Positions 24,501-30,542 of a DNA stretch of 30,542 nt are shown here, piece by piece. Position numbers and translations under genes: made by a program. The DNA comes from JBOFSQ01 sp051651625 (GTDB lineage Bacteria; Planctomycetota; Planctomycetia; Pirellulales; Thermoguttaceae), in the NCBI GenBank assembly GCA_051651625.1, contig JBOFSQ010000025.1, forward strand, positions 1-30,542. Direction: 5' to 3'. Under the pieces are notes generated by a model. That model saw nothing but the letters and a program-made list of their open reading frames with translations. It did no database searches and was not told the origin of the DNA. Every line of letters begins with the position of its first letter. The first letter of the stretch is position 1.

Positions 24501-24565
24501 AACGTCACAACGACACACAATCCGATTACGGCAACAACAATTCTCACGCTTCGACCCTCACACAT
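21533..24565 (-). CDS. Secreted multidomain protein: BNR propeller, PIG-L-like domain, CBM9-like domain
   Basis: 1010 residues from the ATG at 24565; an alternative TTG start at 24625 falls on the -35 box of a good promoter, so it is rejected. Residues 1-30 are a signal/anchor (VRIVVAVIGLCVVVTLTAVLCAQ). Residues ~130-365 have five BNR/Ycf48-like repeats (TQDGGTTW, TTDGGQNW, TNDRGTTW, SSDRGQTW, TTDGGKSW). Residues ~365-545 resemble a PIG-L/LmbE deacetylase fold (RLAVIAVVATEDEIPFEVL, CGVLVLFPRDDAAS, EVIITSD), but the AHPDDE metal motif is lost. About 640-800 is helical, TPR-like (QWYAASLQLFYLVETFPKHP). The C-terminal ~190 residues (PYLDAAFDRDSDKGAWF, DEYLYVALRC, SDRVELTFDVDRDW, WLIEAAIPLKSL) fit a CBM9-like sugar-binding domain. 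Likely cell-surface; exact role unknown. Confidence 0.78.
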   Translation of the reverse strand: MCEGRSVRIVVAVIGLCVVVTLTAVLCAQSPSRLETIADTLRASRGNAEVTQLPDRVPDDLPAKRATLHDPLQTPDDFVSKPPQNVNPIPAFAANRNATPAEPQALSMGNPRDPLGTTSVFGTPAKLLSPYIEAIHDATLRDVTFISPLVGWAVGDHGAVWQTQDGGTTWQLQITPVDATLYAVHFLDALCGMAVGGYTLPITGEGRGFVIATTDGGQNWFRVATSVPLPILKTVRLASPIQAEVTGLFSESLRTSRFQTNDRGTTWEPIAETTSDAPSRPESVTATIGDDIWLAGRYSARIAHSSDRGQTWESATTGVQANIERIAFIDRNNGWGVGTWGTIIHTTDGGKSWAAQQGGPQGGKRLAVIAVVATEDEIPFEVLTQLAAEEGYRCGVLVLFPRDDAASLRRSIVPWSLRLGEAVRKTGADLLPLPTPEEQTTFSGPQSALAVRRHIVRAIRQMQPEVIITSDVSTRRDDAMLATVRQGVEDAIRDAANPTVGSFAESTAAWSPRKLLLTMPRGVHGATMVAAHEPLQRLGLALADVAWDARSLLGIDVARIELPSMIGLQTAATSPDTTTHQSDPMAGVKILPDSGARRSFCGTEQLPREAVQRHQQLREELINQLEAYNKAVAATTVPPSPRQLAAAIESTVKRLDPDTVVKTLWKWSDQLHRRGQWYAASLQLFYLVETFPKHPLAGAAAARLAVYTTSEEVAMRLLQGDAVSAAAVTRQVQQRDTLERLVQTSLGDIFGTPEIQFPLTLGQRRSGWQNEAMRYYKTRAGDAASGASDVWSQRASAETWLADRTTSKGVCPLPTIVCAKTTERPYLDAAFDRDSDKGAWFAAPLHCIATDQTTSTHFMFLHDDEYLYVALRCREAAEFSYTPPPAEPRTRDSDLTRSDRVELTFDVDRDWVSAYTMTVDYRGWVHDSSWGDTSWDPDWYVARDAKDGSWLIEAAIPLKSLTRTLPTPGTVWAVGVRRIVGGGARTSSSASWYGSTTGPPEESLGLMVFE

Positions 24566-24596
24566 TTTGGGGACAAACCTACTACAAACCGCGTGG

Positions 24597-24625
24597 AGCG
24601 TACCCAATTTCACACGCGGAGTCAA
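24597..24625 (-). promoter_or_regulatory. sigma70-like promoter for the 1010-aa protein gene
   Basis: Minus strand: TTGACT (24620-24625), 17-base spacer, TACGCT (24597-24602). A transcript would start about 25 bases before the ATG at 24565, which supports that start codon. Confidence 0.55.
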
Positions 24626-24670
24626 GGGGGAAACGAGGGGGAAGCGAAGGCAAACATTGTTGGTATCTCC

Positions 24671-24698
24671 TTGTCGCTTCGCATTTTCGGCCTATGAT
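24671..24698 (+). promoter_or_regulatory. sigma70-like promoter for the ATPase-PIN pair
   Basis: Plus strand: TTGTCG (24671-24676), 16-base spacer, TATGAT (24693-24698), about 60 bases upstream of the ATPase ATG. It lies back to back with the promoter of the divergent 1010-residue gene. Confidence 0.55.
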
Positions 24699-24759
24699 TT
24701 TGCAGAGCATTGGAACTGCAACTTGCCTACTGTGAAACTTCCCGATGGAGTAAACCAAA

Positions 24760-26151
24760 ATGATTACCGAACTGCAAATCAAAAACTTCAAAATCTGGGA
24801 AGACACCGGTCTGATACGCATGGCTCCAATCACGTTGTTTTTTGGCACCAACAGTTCTGGCAAGTCAAGCATCGGACAGTTCCTGATGATGCTCAAACAA
24901 ACCGCAGAACAGTCCGACCGACAAACCGTTTTGAATCCGGGAGGGAACAACACGCCTGTCCAGTTGGGTTCTTTTGGTGAGATGGTGTCTCACCGCGACA
25001 CCAAAAACAAGATAGAGTTTTCCTACTCTTGGCAACTCCCCCAAAAACTGGAAATCAAAGACCCAATCACGCAAAAAACGTATTGCGGTCAAGCGATACG
25101 ATTCAACGCGATCATTGGTTCGGACACAAAAAAAGCGATTCCTGTCGTGCAAGAGTTTGGTTATCTGGTAAAGAACGGGAGCAGCTCGCTGACAGTTGGG
25201 ATGAAGAAACAAGTCAAAGACGCTGACTATGTTGTGAACTCCAGCGAGTACGTCTTCAAACGGAATCTAGGACGTGTTTGGCCCATAAAATCTCCCATGC
25301 AATTCTACGGGTTTCCAGACGAAGTGCCTGCCTATCACCAAAACGCCGAGTTCGTTAAGTCTCTCAATCTTGAACACGAAAACATGTTCAAGTCAATATC
25401 GTATCTCGGTCCGCTGCGGACGAAGACCGAACGACTTTACACTTGGTCTGGTACTCAACCGGAGAGCGTTGACGTGGATGGACGCAACACGGTGCCAGCG
25501 ATTCTCGCGGGCAAAGACCGGAAGATTGCTTTGTACAAAAAACGTAATGCAAAACCGTTTGAGGAGGTCATTGCAACACAACTCAAAAGAATGGGACTTA
25601 TCGAAGAGATTAAAGTCAATCGCATTTCCGAAGGTCGTCACGAATACGAGGTCAAAGTTCGGACGAAAGGTTCGCGTGACTTTGTAGACTTGCCTGATGT
25701 TGGGTTTGGCATATCGCAGGTTTTGCCGGTGCTCGTGCAGTGTTTCTATGCCCCTGCTGGTTCGGTCATTATTATGGAGCAGCCGGAAATACATTTGCAT
25801 CCCAGCGCGCAGTCTGCGCTTGCCGACGTGATGATTGATGTCATCAAATCGCGTGAGAACGGAAAAGACCGCGGGATTCAACTCATCATCGAAACACACT
25901 CCGAACACTTCTTGCGAAGGTTTCAGCGTCGCATCGCGGAAGAGAGTCTTTCCAACGACGAATTCGTTGCCTACTTCGCAGACACAACCAAACCAAAGCC
26001 GACACTTGAGCAGTTGAAAATCAACGAATACGGAGGCGTCGAAAACTGGCCCAAAGACTTTTTCGGCGACGAAATGGGAGATATTTTTGCGCAGAACAAA
26101 ATTGCCTCGCAGCGTCGCATCAAAGACGCGAAAAAAGGAGGTGGTGCGTGA
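24760..26151 (+). CDS. AAA family ATPase, DUF3696 type (OLD/SMC-like)
   Basis: 463 residues; GGAG lies 9 bases before the ATG. N-terminal ITELQIKNFKIWEDTG is the typical opening of SMC/OLD-like ATPases, followed by Walker A GTNSSGKSS at 29-37. The ABC-like signature is at 313-325 (DVGFGISQVLPVL), Walker B at 336-348 (VIIMEQPEIHLHP) and the switch His at 375-387 (LIIETHSEHFLRR). The C-terminal block EYGGVENWPKDFFGDEMGDIFA (423-444) is the DUF3696 hallmark. No nuclease (TOPRIM) domain follows, so any effector should be the partner: the next gene overlaps by 4 bases (GTGA). Codon use is A-rich relative to the neighbouring genes, as in transferred genes. Such ATPases serve as sensors in several defence systems; that role here is inference. 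Confidence 0.9.
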   Translation: MITELQIKNFKIWEDTGLIRMAPITLFFGTNSSGKSSIGQFLMMLKQTAEQSDRQTVLNPGGNNTPVQLGSFGEMVSHRDTKNKIEFSYSWQLPQKLEIKDPITQKTYCGQAIRFNAIIGSDTKKAIPVVQEFGYLVKNGSSSLTVGMKKQVKDADYVVNSSEYVFKRNLGRVWPIKSPMQFYGFPDEVPAYHQNAEFVKSLNLEHENMFKSISYLGPLRTKTERLYTWSGTQPESVDVDGRNTVPAILAGKDRKIALYKKRNAKPFEEVIATQLKRMGLIEEIKVNRISEGRHEYEVKVRTKGSRDFVDLPDVGFGISQVLPVLVQCFYAPAGSVIIMEQPEIHLHPSAQSALADVMIDVIKSRENGKDRGIQLIIETHSEHFLRRFQRRIAEESLSNDEFVAYFADTTKPKPTLEQLKINEYGGVENWPKDFFGDEMGDIFAQNKIASQRRIKDAKKGGGA

Positions 26152-26714
26152 AACTCCCACGATGCTGCGTCGTTGACACCAATGTTCCGATTGCTGCAAA
26201 CAGGCAACACAAGTTTGACGGAACAGAAGTCGAAAACGAAAAATGGATTTTGGCTTGCGTCGAAGCCATAGAGCACGTCATTGCGGAGCATTGTTTGGTG
26301 CTCGACGAGGCTGACGAAATACTCGGTGAATACTGCGTTCACTTGTCGCGTTCGGGACAGCCGGGAGTTGGCGATCATTTCGTCAAATGGATACACGATT
26401 GCCGCGAGCAGTTTCCCGACTCGAATCGTCGTGTCAAGATAACGAAAATCGGCGATTCCTACGAAGAGTTTCCGAGTCACGCGGGTCTCGAAGACTTTGA
26501 CATTTCGGATCGGAAGTTTGTTGCGGTATCAAATGCACATCCCGACAAACCGCCGATACTGCAAGCGACCGACAGCAAGTGGGTTGGCTGGAAAAAAGCT
26601 CTCTATGAGGTTGGGATTAGAGTCGTATTTCTTTGTCCCGAATACACAAAAGAAAAGTATGACAAAAAAATCGTTCAGTCCAGCGGCCAGCGCAAACGGG
26701 ACGCAGCACGATGA
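26148..26714 (+). CDS. PIN-like domain protein, partner of the DUF3696 ATPase
   Basis: 188 residues from a GTG that overlaps the ATPase stop. The opening CCVVDTNVPIAAN places Asp10 as the first PIN acidic residue. Further acidic positions in plausible order are Glu57/Glu61 in LDEADEILGEY, Asp118/Asp121 in DFDISDRKFVAVS and Asp142 in ATDSKW, separated by helical segments. That is the layout of PIN-fold RNases, which cleave RNA with two metal ions bound by these acids. I do not recognise a named subfamily. The short spacing and overlap argue that the product works with the ATPase, as effector or as toxin. No antitoxin-type small gene is present. The lysine-rich C-terminus may be flexible. Confidence 0.72.
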   Translation: MKLPRCCVVDTNVPIAANRQHKFDGTEVENEKWILACVEAIEHVIAEHCLVLDEADEILGEYCVHLSRSGQPGVGDHFVKWIHDCREQFPDSNRRVKITKIGDSYEEFPSHAGLEDFDISDRKFVAVSNAHPDKPPILQATDSKWVGWKKALYEVGIRVVFLCPEYTKEKYDKKIVQSSGQRKRDAAR

Positions 26715-26733
26715 CCGAATCTTGGCACCTTCC

Positions 26734-26761
26734 TTGACGGAAGTGTCACTCGCTTTATACT
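26734..26761 (+). promoter_or_regulatory. sigma70-like promoter for the TPR-like membrane protein
   Basis: TTGACG (26734-26739), 16-base spacer, TATACT (26756-26761); transcription would start near 26768, about 55 bases before the ATG at 26823. Confidence 0.65.
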
Positions 26762-26822
26762 TCCGCCTCGCCTGTGGCGTTTGCTGCGGAAACATGAAAA
26801 CGTAAACACGAAGGAAATTAAC

Positions 26823-27608
26823 ATGGATAGTGAACGTCGTCACCAGTTGAGTCAAAACGATCTTGCGAATTGGATGCTTGAGTTTTATGAAGACACGTTG
26901 CGTCCGAATGCGTCGCTGTTTTTATTGGGGGCTGTCTGCGCGGTGTTGGTTGTTGTCAGTGTTGTCGCTTATCAGCGGACGGCTGCGGCGAACAAAGCCG
27001 CCGCTTGGCAACTCTACAACGAAGCGTGTAGCAGTCCAAACCAAGTCGCAGCCCTTGAAGGTTTGGCCGCGTTTTACACGTCGGGCGAGATGGGGGCGAC
27101 GATACGTTTCACACTCGCCGAGGCGTACTGCACCAACGTTTCGACCACCGCAGGACGCGAACAACCAGACGCCGTTGCCACACTCGAAAAGGCGATAGGA
27201 ATACTCGACGTAGCATCGCGTCTCACGACCGACGTAACATCGCACGGACGCATCGCGTACGACCGTGGCGCAGTCTTTGAAACGCTCGCCACGCTCCGTA
27301 CTCCGCCGTCTGAAGACGCGACTGCCGAACAGAAAGCGGCAGCGGTCGCCGCCTGCACCGCCGACCTTGAAAACGCGGTTGCGGCTTACACGGCTGTCGT
27401 TGCGCTCGGTGCAAACGGAGTCTATGCGGCGGCGGCGCAATCGCGCATCGACGCAATCGACAATCCGATTGACCACAACGCACTCGTTGCGATTGCGACG
27501 ATGCCGATCCCGCCAAAGGCAACGGACAACGGTTCGGTTCTCAACGTCGATACCAAAGCCGCCCCCGAACCACCAAAGTCACTCGACCTCGACAAAATGT
27601 TGGAGTGA
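26823..27608 (+). CDS. Single-pass membrane protein with TPR-like helical domain
   Basis: 261 residues from the ATG at 26823, preceded by AAGGA at 7 bases; an upstream ATG at 26781 has no such site. Residues 1-30 are polar and cytosolic, residues ~31-50 (SLFLLGAVCAVLVVVSVVAY) one membrane segment, and the remainder is an Ala-rich helical domain (AAWQLYNEACSSPNQVAALE, IRFTLAEAYCTN, ATLEKAIGILDVA, DLENAVAAYTAVVAL, YAAAAQSRIDAI) resembling the YfgM-like/TPR arrangement. A Pro-rich tail ends SLDLDKMLE. Similar proteins help at the Sec translocon or in envelope scaffolding; this is a structural analogy only. Confidence 0.72.
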   Translation: MDSERRHQLSQNDLANWMLEFYEDTLRPNASLFLLGAVCAVLVVVSVVAYQRTAAANKAAAWQLYNEACSSPNQVAALEGLAAFYTSGEMGATIRFTLAEAYCTNVSTTAGREQPDAVATLEKAIGILDVASRLTTDVTSHGRIAYDRGAVFETLATLRTPPSEDATAEQKAAAVAACTADLENAVAAYTAVVALGANGVYAAAAQSRIDAIDNPIDHNALVAIATMPIPPKATDNGSVLNVDTKAAPEPPKSLDLDKMLE

Positions 27609-27640
27609 TGGTAACACCGTTCACGCTTTTTGGAGGAGTC

Positions 27641-27899
27641 TCACACGGAGGCACAGAGGCACGGAGAAGAAATGAATCCGCAGATTGTCGCAGATTTTAT
27701 GCTTTGTTAGCAGCTTCTTTTTTTGCGCACAAAGGCACGAAGTACACAACGGACGTTTTCATATTCAATCCTCTTCGTGTCCTTTGTGCTCTTTGCGACT
27801 TTGTGTGAAAATACAGAGCCATTCGCAAAGTGTGCTGTCATGTACGAATCGTGGATGGTTACATCCGTGTCCTCTCCGTGCCTTTGTGCCTCCGTGTGA
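27641..27899. repeat. Family D nested inverted repeat
   Basis: The outer arms, 27641-27669 (TCACACGGAGGCACAGAGGC then ACGGAGAAG) and 27871-27899 (CCTCTCCGTGCCTTTGTGCC then TCCGTGTGA), are inverted copies. An inner pair, 27726-27741 (GCACAAAGGCACGAAG) and 27772-27789 (TCTTCGTGTCCTTTGTGC), is nested between them, with another unit at 27790-27808. The flank GAGCC..TC then TGTGCTGTC..TG matches the copy at 2704-2874. It fills the gene-free stretch 27609-27946; I see no protein there. Confidence 0.65.
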
Positions 27900-27946
27900 A
27901 AAAAAGAACTGCTCGTAAACGCAAACCCGTGAACGCTTTACGAGTG

Positions 27947-29044
27947 ATGAAAGGGTGCGCGGCAGACCCGTATATGCTTGCACGTCACACAGTTGTCGTT
28001 TCGATTGACCGGCTTCATCGCGGCTTTGTTGGTGCTTATGGCAATGCAGCGGTGGAGACGCCCGCGCTCGACGATTTGGCGTGCCGCGCCACAGTGTTTG
28101 ACCGTTTCTACGTCGATACGCTCGATCACTGCGCGACGCTACAACGTCTAACGGCGTCGTTGCCCGACGTTGATTGTGCTGAACTCGTCACCGACGACGA
28201 ACGTTTAGCCACGCTACTGCGCGATACGTTTCAGACGACGCACGTTCATCAGGCAAGATTTGCTGACGAACCCGCAACTGAATCAGACGCAACGTACACC
28301 GCACGATTCTTTGAAGACGTGGCGAGCGTTGCGGTGCGTTTGCGTAAGCACGATTCGTCGTTTCTCTGGTGCCACTACGGCGGACTCGGACTTTGCTGGG
28401 ACGCCCCGCTCACTTGGCGTACACGATACGGCGATGGAGACGATCCCGCGCCCTACTCTGGCGTGATACCGCCGCCGATGCAACACGTCACGCGCGGCAT
28501 CGACGACGACGCGATTCAATCCGTTCACGCCGCGTATGCAGCGAACGTCACACTCGTCGATGAGTGGCTCGGCGGATTTTTCGACTTTTTTAACTTCTGC
28601 GACTCACTCGACACGCTCCTTGTTGTCGTTGCCACACGCGGTATTCCGCTTGGTCAACACGGACTACTCGGCATCGTAGACGACGAGACGAATCGCGATT
28701 TGGCGTCACACATCTGGTCGGAGACGATCCACGTTCCGCTCATCGTTCGGTGGCCGAATCAGACCAGTGCGCGACGTACAAACAAACTTGCCAGCACCGA
28801 TGATCTCGCAAAACTTTGGCGACTCGACGACCAAAAGTTGTTCGCATCGAATCGTTCGCGTGTCGCAATCGCGTCGGGCGAAGTCGAAGCGATTGTTACG
28901 GACGACTGGTTTCTACGCATCGAAGACGCAACCACTCAACTCTTCGCCAAACCCGCCGACAGATGGGAAGTAAATAACGTAGCGGACAGATGCGCGGATG
29001 TAGTGGAGATGCTGACGCAGGAGAGTAGTTCAGATTCGGCATAG
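27947..29044 (+). CDS. Sulfatase/alkaline-phosphatase-superfamily protein lacking the catalytic motif
   Basis: 365 residues from the ATG at 27947; the start is uncertain because a longer frame (from 27830) is translated repeat, and an ATG at 27974 is equally possible. The fold is recognisable: HTVVVSIDRLHRGFVGAYGN (the usual metal-binding VxxDxLR..GxYGN block), TPALDDLACRATVFDRFYVD, SSFLWCHYGGLG, AAYAANVTLVDEWLGGFFDF, VATRGIPLGQHGLLG, and IHVPLIVRWPN. Yet the CxPSR formylglycine motif is replaced by CATLQR (Cys62) and the SDHG metal site by ATRG. An active sulfatase is therefore unlikely. The last residues (SDSA) and the stop TAG are encoded by a family A repeat. Probably cytosolic, no signal peptide. 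Confidence 0.72.
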   Translation: MKGCAADPYMLARHTVVVSIDRLHRGFVGAYGNAAVETPALDDLACRATVFDRFYVDTLDHCATLQRLTASLPDVDCAELVTDDERLATLLRDTFQTTHVHQARFADEPATESDATYTARFFEDVASVAVRLRKHDSSFLWCHYGGLGLCWDAPLTWRTRYGDGDDPAPYSGVIPPPMQHVTRGIDDDAIQSVHAAYAANVTLVDEWLGGFFDFFNFCDSLDTLLVVVATRGIPLGQHGLLGIVDDETNRDLASHIWSETIHVPLIVRWPNQTSARRTNKLASTDDLAKLWRLDDQKLFASNRSRVAIASGEVEAIVTDDWFLRIEDATTQLFAKPADRWEVNNVADRCADVVEMLTQESSSDSA

Positions 29045-29134
29045 CCGAACCCTCCAGTTGTCATACGCCGCAGGCGTTTGGAGGGTTCGGCTATGCCGAA
29101 CCGCCGTGCGGGTGCAAGTTTTCAAACCAATCTA
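29034..29134. repeat. Family A element, degenerate copy A3
   Basis: Facing palindromes GATTCGGCATAGCCGAACC (29034-29052) and GGTTCGGCTATGCCGAACC (29084-29102), with a degraded right end GTTTTCAAACCAATCTA (29118-29134). It overlaps the end of the sulfatase-like gene, supplying TCGGCATAG as its last two codons and stop. No left terminal repeat is recognisable. Confidence 0.7.
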
Positions 29135-29182
29135 ACGCCCTCACTACATCCCGCAAAACCGATTCTTTCTGCCTATTTCGCC

Positions 29183-29232
29183 TAACGCGAACAACCGTCA
29201 AGGCCGATACGGTGGCGTCCCGTTTTTGGGAC
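29183..29232 (+). promoter_or_regulatory. Possible sigma28-like promoter and leader hairpin before flgA
   Basis: TAAC (29183-29186), 16 bases, then GCCGATAC (29203-29210) resembles the flagellar sigma28 pattern TAAA-N15-GCCGATAA with one mismatch in each box and one extra spacer base. A small hairpin GTCCC/GGGAC (29217-29232) follows in the leader, about 35 bases before the flgA ATG. It is a motif match only. Confidence 0.35.
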
Positions 29233-29267
29233 GGCAACGTTTTTGACCAAGACTGGCGAGGTTAGGT

Positions 29268-30491
29268 ATGATAGGCAAAACGAAAATTGTGCTGGGACTC
29301 GTTCTCGGCGTGTCGTTTGTGATGGCGACGGGTGCGGCGGAGATTCGTTTTCGCGGCGACGTTGTTGTTCCGCGTGGTAACGTCATTACGCTCGGTGAGA
29401 TCGCCGAGGTCGTTGGCGAGGGGAGCGAGAAACTTGGATGTCAAATCGTCTGCCCAGCACCAGCGGCGGGTGAGACGTTGCGGTTCGACCGCGTTGCCCT
29501 ACGCAACATGCTTTCGTATCTCGTCGCGGGAACAACTCCACACACTCTCACCGGCTCTGACGTTGTAACAATCGCGGCGACGAACACCGTTCCAGCCGAG
29601 CCGCAGCGTCTCCCGCAACAAATCGCTGGCGTACCTGCTGCGAAGCCGCTAACGGTGGCAACGCCAACATCGTCGCAAGTTGCGTCGATTCCGATTCGTG
29701 TACCGCAGGCAACGCCGCAGTCGCCATCGTCGCAATCGAAGCCCGTGACGATGGCGAGTTACTTCACGTCTGAACCGCCGAAGAAACGGCTCGACCAAGT
29801 TTATCTGCCGCCGCAGCGAGTCCGCGAACTTGAGGCCGCAATCGCCCAATCGATCAGCGATTATCTAAACGAGTGTATCGCCGCTGGCAGTGCCAAACCG
29901 GTCACGCCGTACCCGTGGGTCGTCACTCTCAAACTGGAACCGCTCATCGCAAAACGGATCGACACCGCTGGCGGAGTCGCGGCGATTTCAGGCGGGAAGA
30001 ATCCTGTTGTCGGTCCGCAGTCGCTCGAACTTACGATGCAAAACGGCGAAACGCTCGTTCTCGCTGTTTCCGTTTCGCTCCCGACGGAGGCGGTTGTGGT
30101 GCAGCGTGCGATCCCGCGTGGCAAGAAGATCGCCGCTGAAGACGTTGCGCTTGTTGCCCTCGAAAATCCGCAAGGCGACAACTTCATCCAGCGACTCGAT
30201 GACGTTGTTGGGATGGAAGCGACATCGCAAATCCGCGAAGGGACACCAGTTACGCCCGCGATGCTCGCCGCGCCGATGCTCGTCCGCAAGAACGAAACGG
30301 TGACGGTCTACTCGCGTGCTGCTGGCATCACGATCAAAACTTACGGCAAGAGCAAAGACGACGCACCGCAAGGCGGACTCGTCTCGGTCGAACGTCAAGA
30401 CCGCCAGCGCGACACGTTCTACGCCCGCGTCGTCGGACAAGGCACGGTCGAAGTAACCGGCGACGCCGCGAAAGTTGCGGCGAGGGATTAG
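29268..30491 (+). CDS. flgA: Flagellar basal body P-ring formation chaperone FlgA
   Basis: 407 residues, nearly twice the length of the E. coli protein (about 220). Signal peptide at 1-24 (KIVLGLVLGVSFVMATGAAE), fitting its periplasmic role as chaperone for FlgI in P-ring assembly. The N-terminal part (IRFRGDVVVPRGNVITLGEI) is FlgA-like; a Pro/Gln/Ser-rich linker runs from about 110 to 175; the C-terminal half holds the SAF-type domain (AVVVQRAIPRGKKIAAEDVALV, GMEATSQIREGTPVTPAML) and the final beta-rich ChapFlgA part (VTVYSRAAGITIKTYGKS, TFYARVVGQGTVEVTG). AGGTTAGGT precedes the ATG. The TAG stop is the first triplet of a family A terminal repeat. More flagellar genes probably follow past the window. 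Confidence 0.9.
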   Translation: MIGKTKIVLGLVLGVSFVMATGAAEIRFRGDVVVPRGNVITLGEIAEVVGEGSEKLGCQIVCPAPAAGETLRFDRVALRNMLSYLVAGTTPHTLTGSDVVTIAATNTVPAEPQRLPQQIAGVPAAKPLTVATPTSSQVASIPIRVPQATPQSPSSQSKPVTMASYFTSEPPKKRLDQVYLPPQRVRELEAAIAQSISDYLNECIAAGSAKPVTPYPWVVTLKLEPLIAKRIDTAGGVAAISGGKNPVVGPQSLELTMQNGETLVLAVSVSLPTEAVVVQRAIPRGKKIAAEDVALVALENPQGDNFIQRLDDVVGMEATSQIREGTPVTPAMLAAPMLVRKNETVTVYSRAAGITIKTYGKSKDDAPQGGLVSVERQDRQRDTFYARVVGQGTVEVTGDAAKVAARD

Positions 30492-30542
30492 ACTTGTTCG
30501 GAAACTTGCACTCGCACAGCGGTTCGGCATAGCCGAACCCTC
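30489..30542. repeat. Family A element, copy A4, cut by window end
   Basis: Begins with the terminal repeat TAGACTTGTTCGGAAAC (30489-30505), then TTGCACTCGCACAGC, then GGTTCGGCATAGCCGAACC (30521-30539); the rest lies outside the window. The TAG is also the stop of flgA. Confidence 0.75.

Noticed and set aside
24566..24625. TTG start for the 1010-residue protein
   Set aside because: The TTG is the -35 box of a good promoter; the downstream ATG is followed directly by the signal sequence.

Overview
The window looks like a chromosomal segment of a Planctomycetota-type bacterium. The reasons are the mix of genes (a secreted PQQ-type propeller with a DPF-rich tail, a PPi-type phosphofructokinase, a GHL10-like secreted glycosidase, an autotransporter-type barrel, a long FlgA) and the many palindromic intergenic repeats. 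This assignment is inference from gene content; there is no rRNA or other marker in the window. I see no tRNA, rRNA or CRISPR array.

Layout. From the left edge to about 24.57 kb every gene is on the minus strand; from 24.76 kb to the right edge every gene is on the plus strand. The divergence point (24566-24759) holds back-to-back promoters. The minus-strand genes, left to right: a truncated secreted esterase, a PQQ-like propeller lipoprotein/secreted protein, CdsA-like cytidylyltransferase, a DxD glycosyltransferase, a BRO/DinD-like protein, a haloalkane-dehalogenase-like hydrolase, an aldolase-SDR fusion, PPi-dependent PFK preceded by a 51-residue membrane protein, a YqaA/DedA-type membrane protein, a GHL10-like glycosidase, an ArgD-like aminotransferase, a MenC/NSAR enolase-superfamily enzyme, an Rpn-type nuclease, MnmA, PyrH, an outer-membrane barrel, RhuM, and a 1010-residue BNR/PIG-L-like/CBM9 protein. 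The plus-strand genes: an AAA ATPase (DUF3696 type) overlapping a PIN-like protein, a single-pass TPR-like protein, a sulfatase-like protein lacking its catalytic motif, and FlgA.

How genes work together. Overlapping stop/start pairs (4 bp) link pyrH-mnmA, GHL10-yqaA, BRO-glycosyltransferase and ATPase-PIN. Most others look like single genes or short runs mixing housekeeping enzymes (PyrH, MnmA, CdsA, ArgD, PFK) with accessory genes (BRO, Rpn, RhuM, ATPase-PIN). Recognisable sigma70-like promoters share a -35 near TTGTCG/TTGACN and a -10 near TATACT/TAGAAT with 16-17 bp spacing.

The intergenic space is unusually structured. At least five repeat families occur: (A) a roughly 145-bp MITE-like element with 17-bp terminal inverted repeats and GGTTCGGC palindromes, four copies; (B) GAAGCGTAAGCGAGTG arrays with an exact 32-bp period; (C) a 299-bp compound inverted repeat; (D) nested CACGGAGGCACAGAG-type inverted repeats; (E) a CCCGCGTACTCGGCGGG inverted pair. 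Several copies run into genes and supply their stop codons. The most notable candidates for new biology are the ATPase-PIN pair, the BRO gene flanked by a duplicated gene junction, and the A-family elements.
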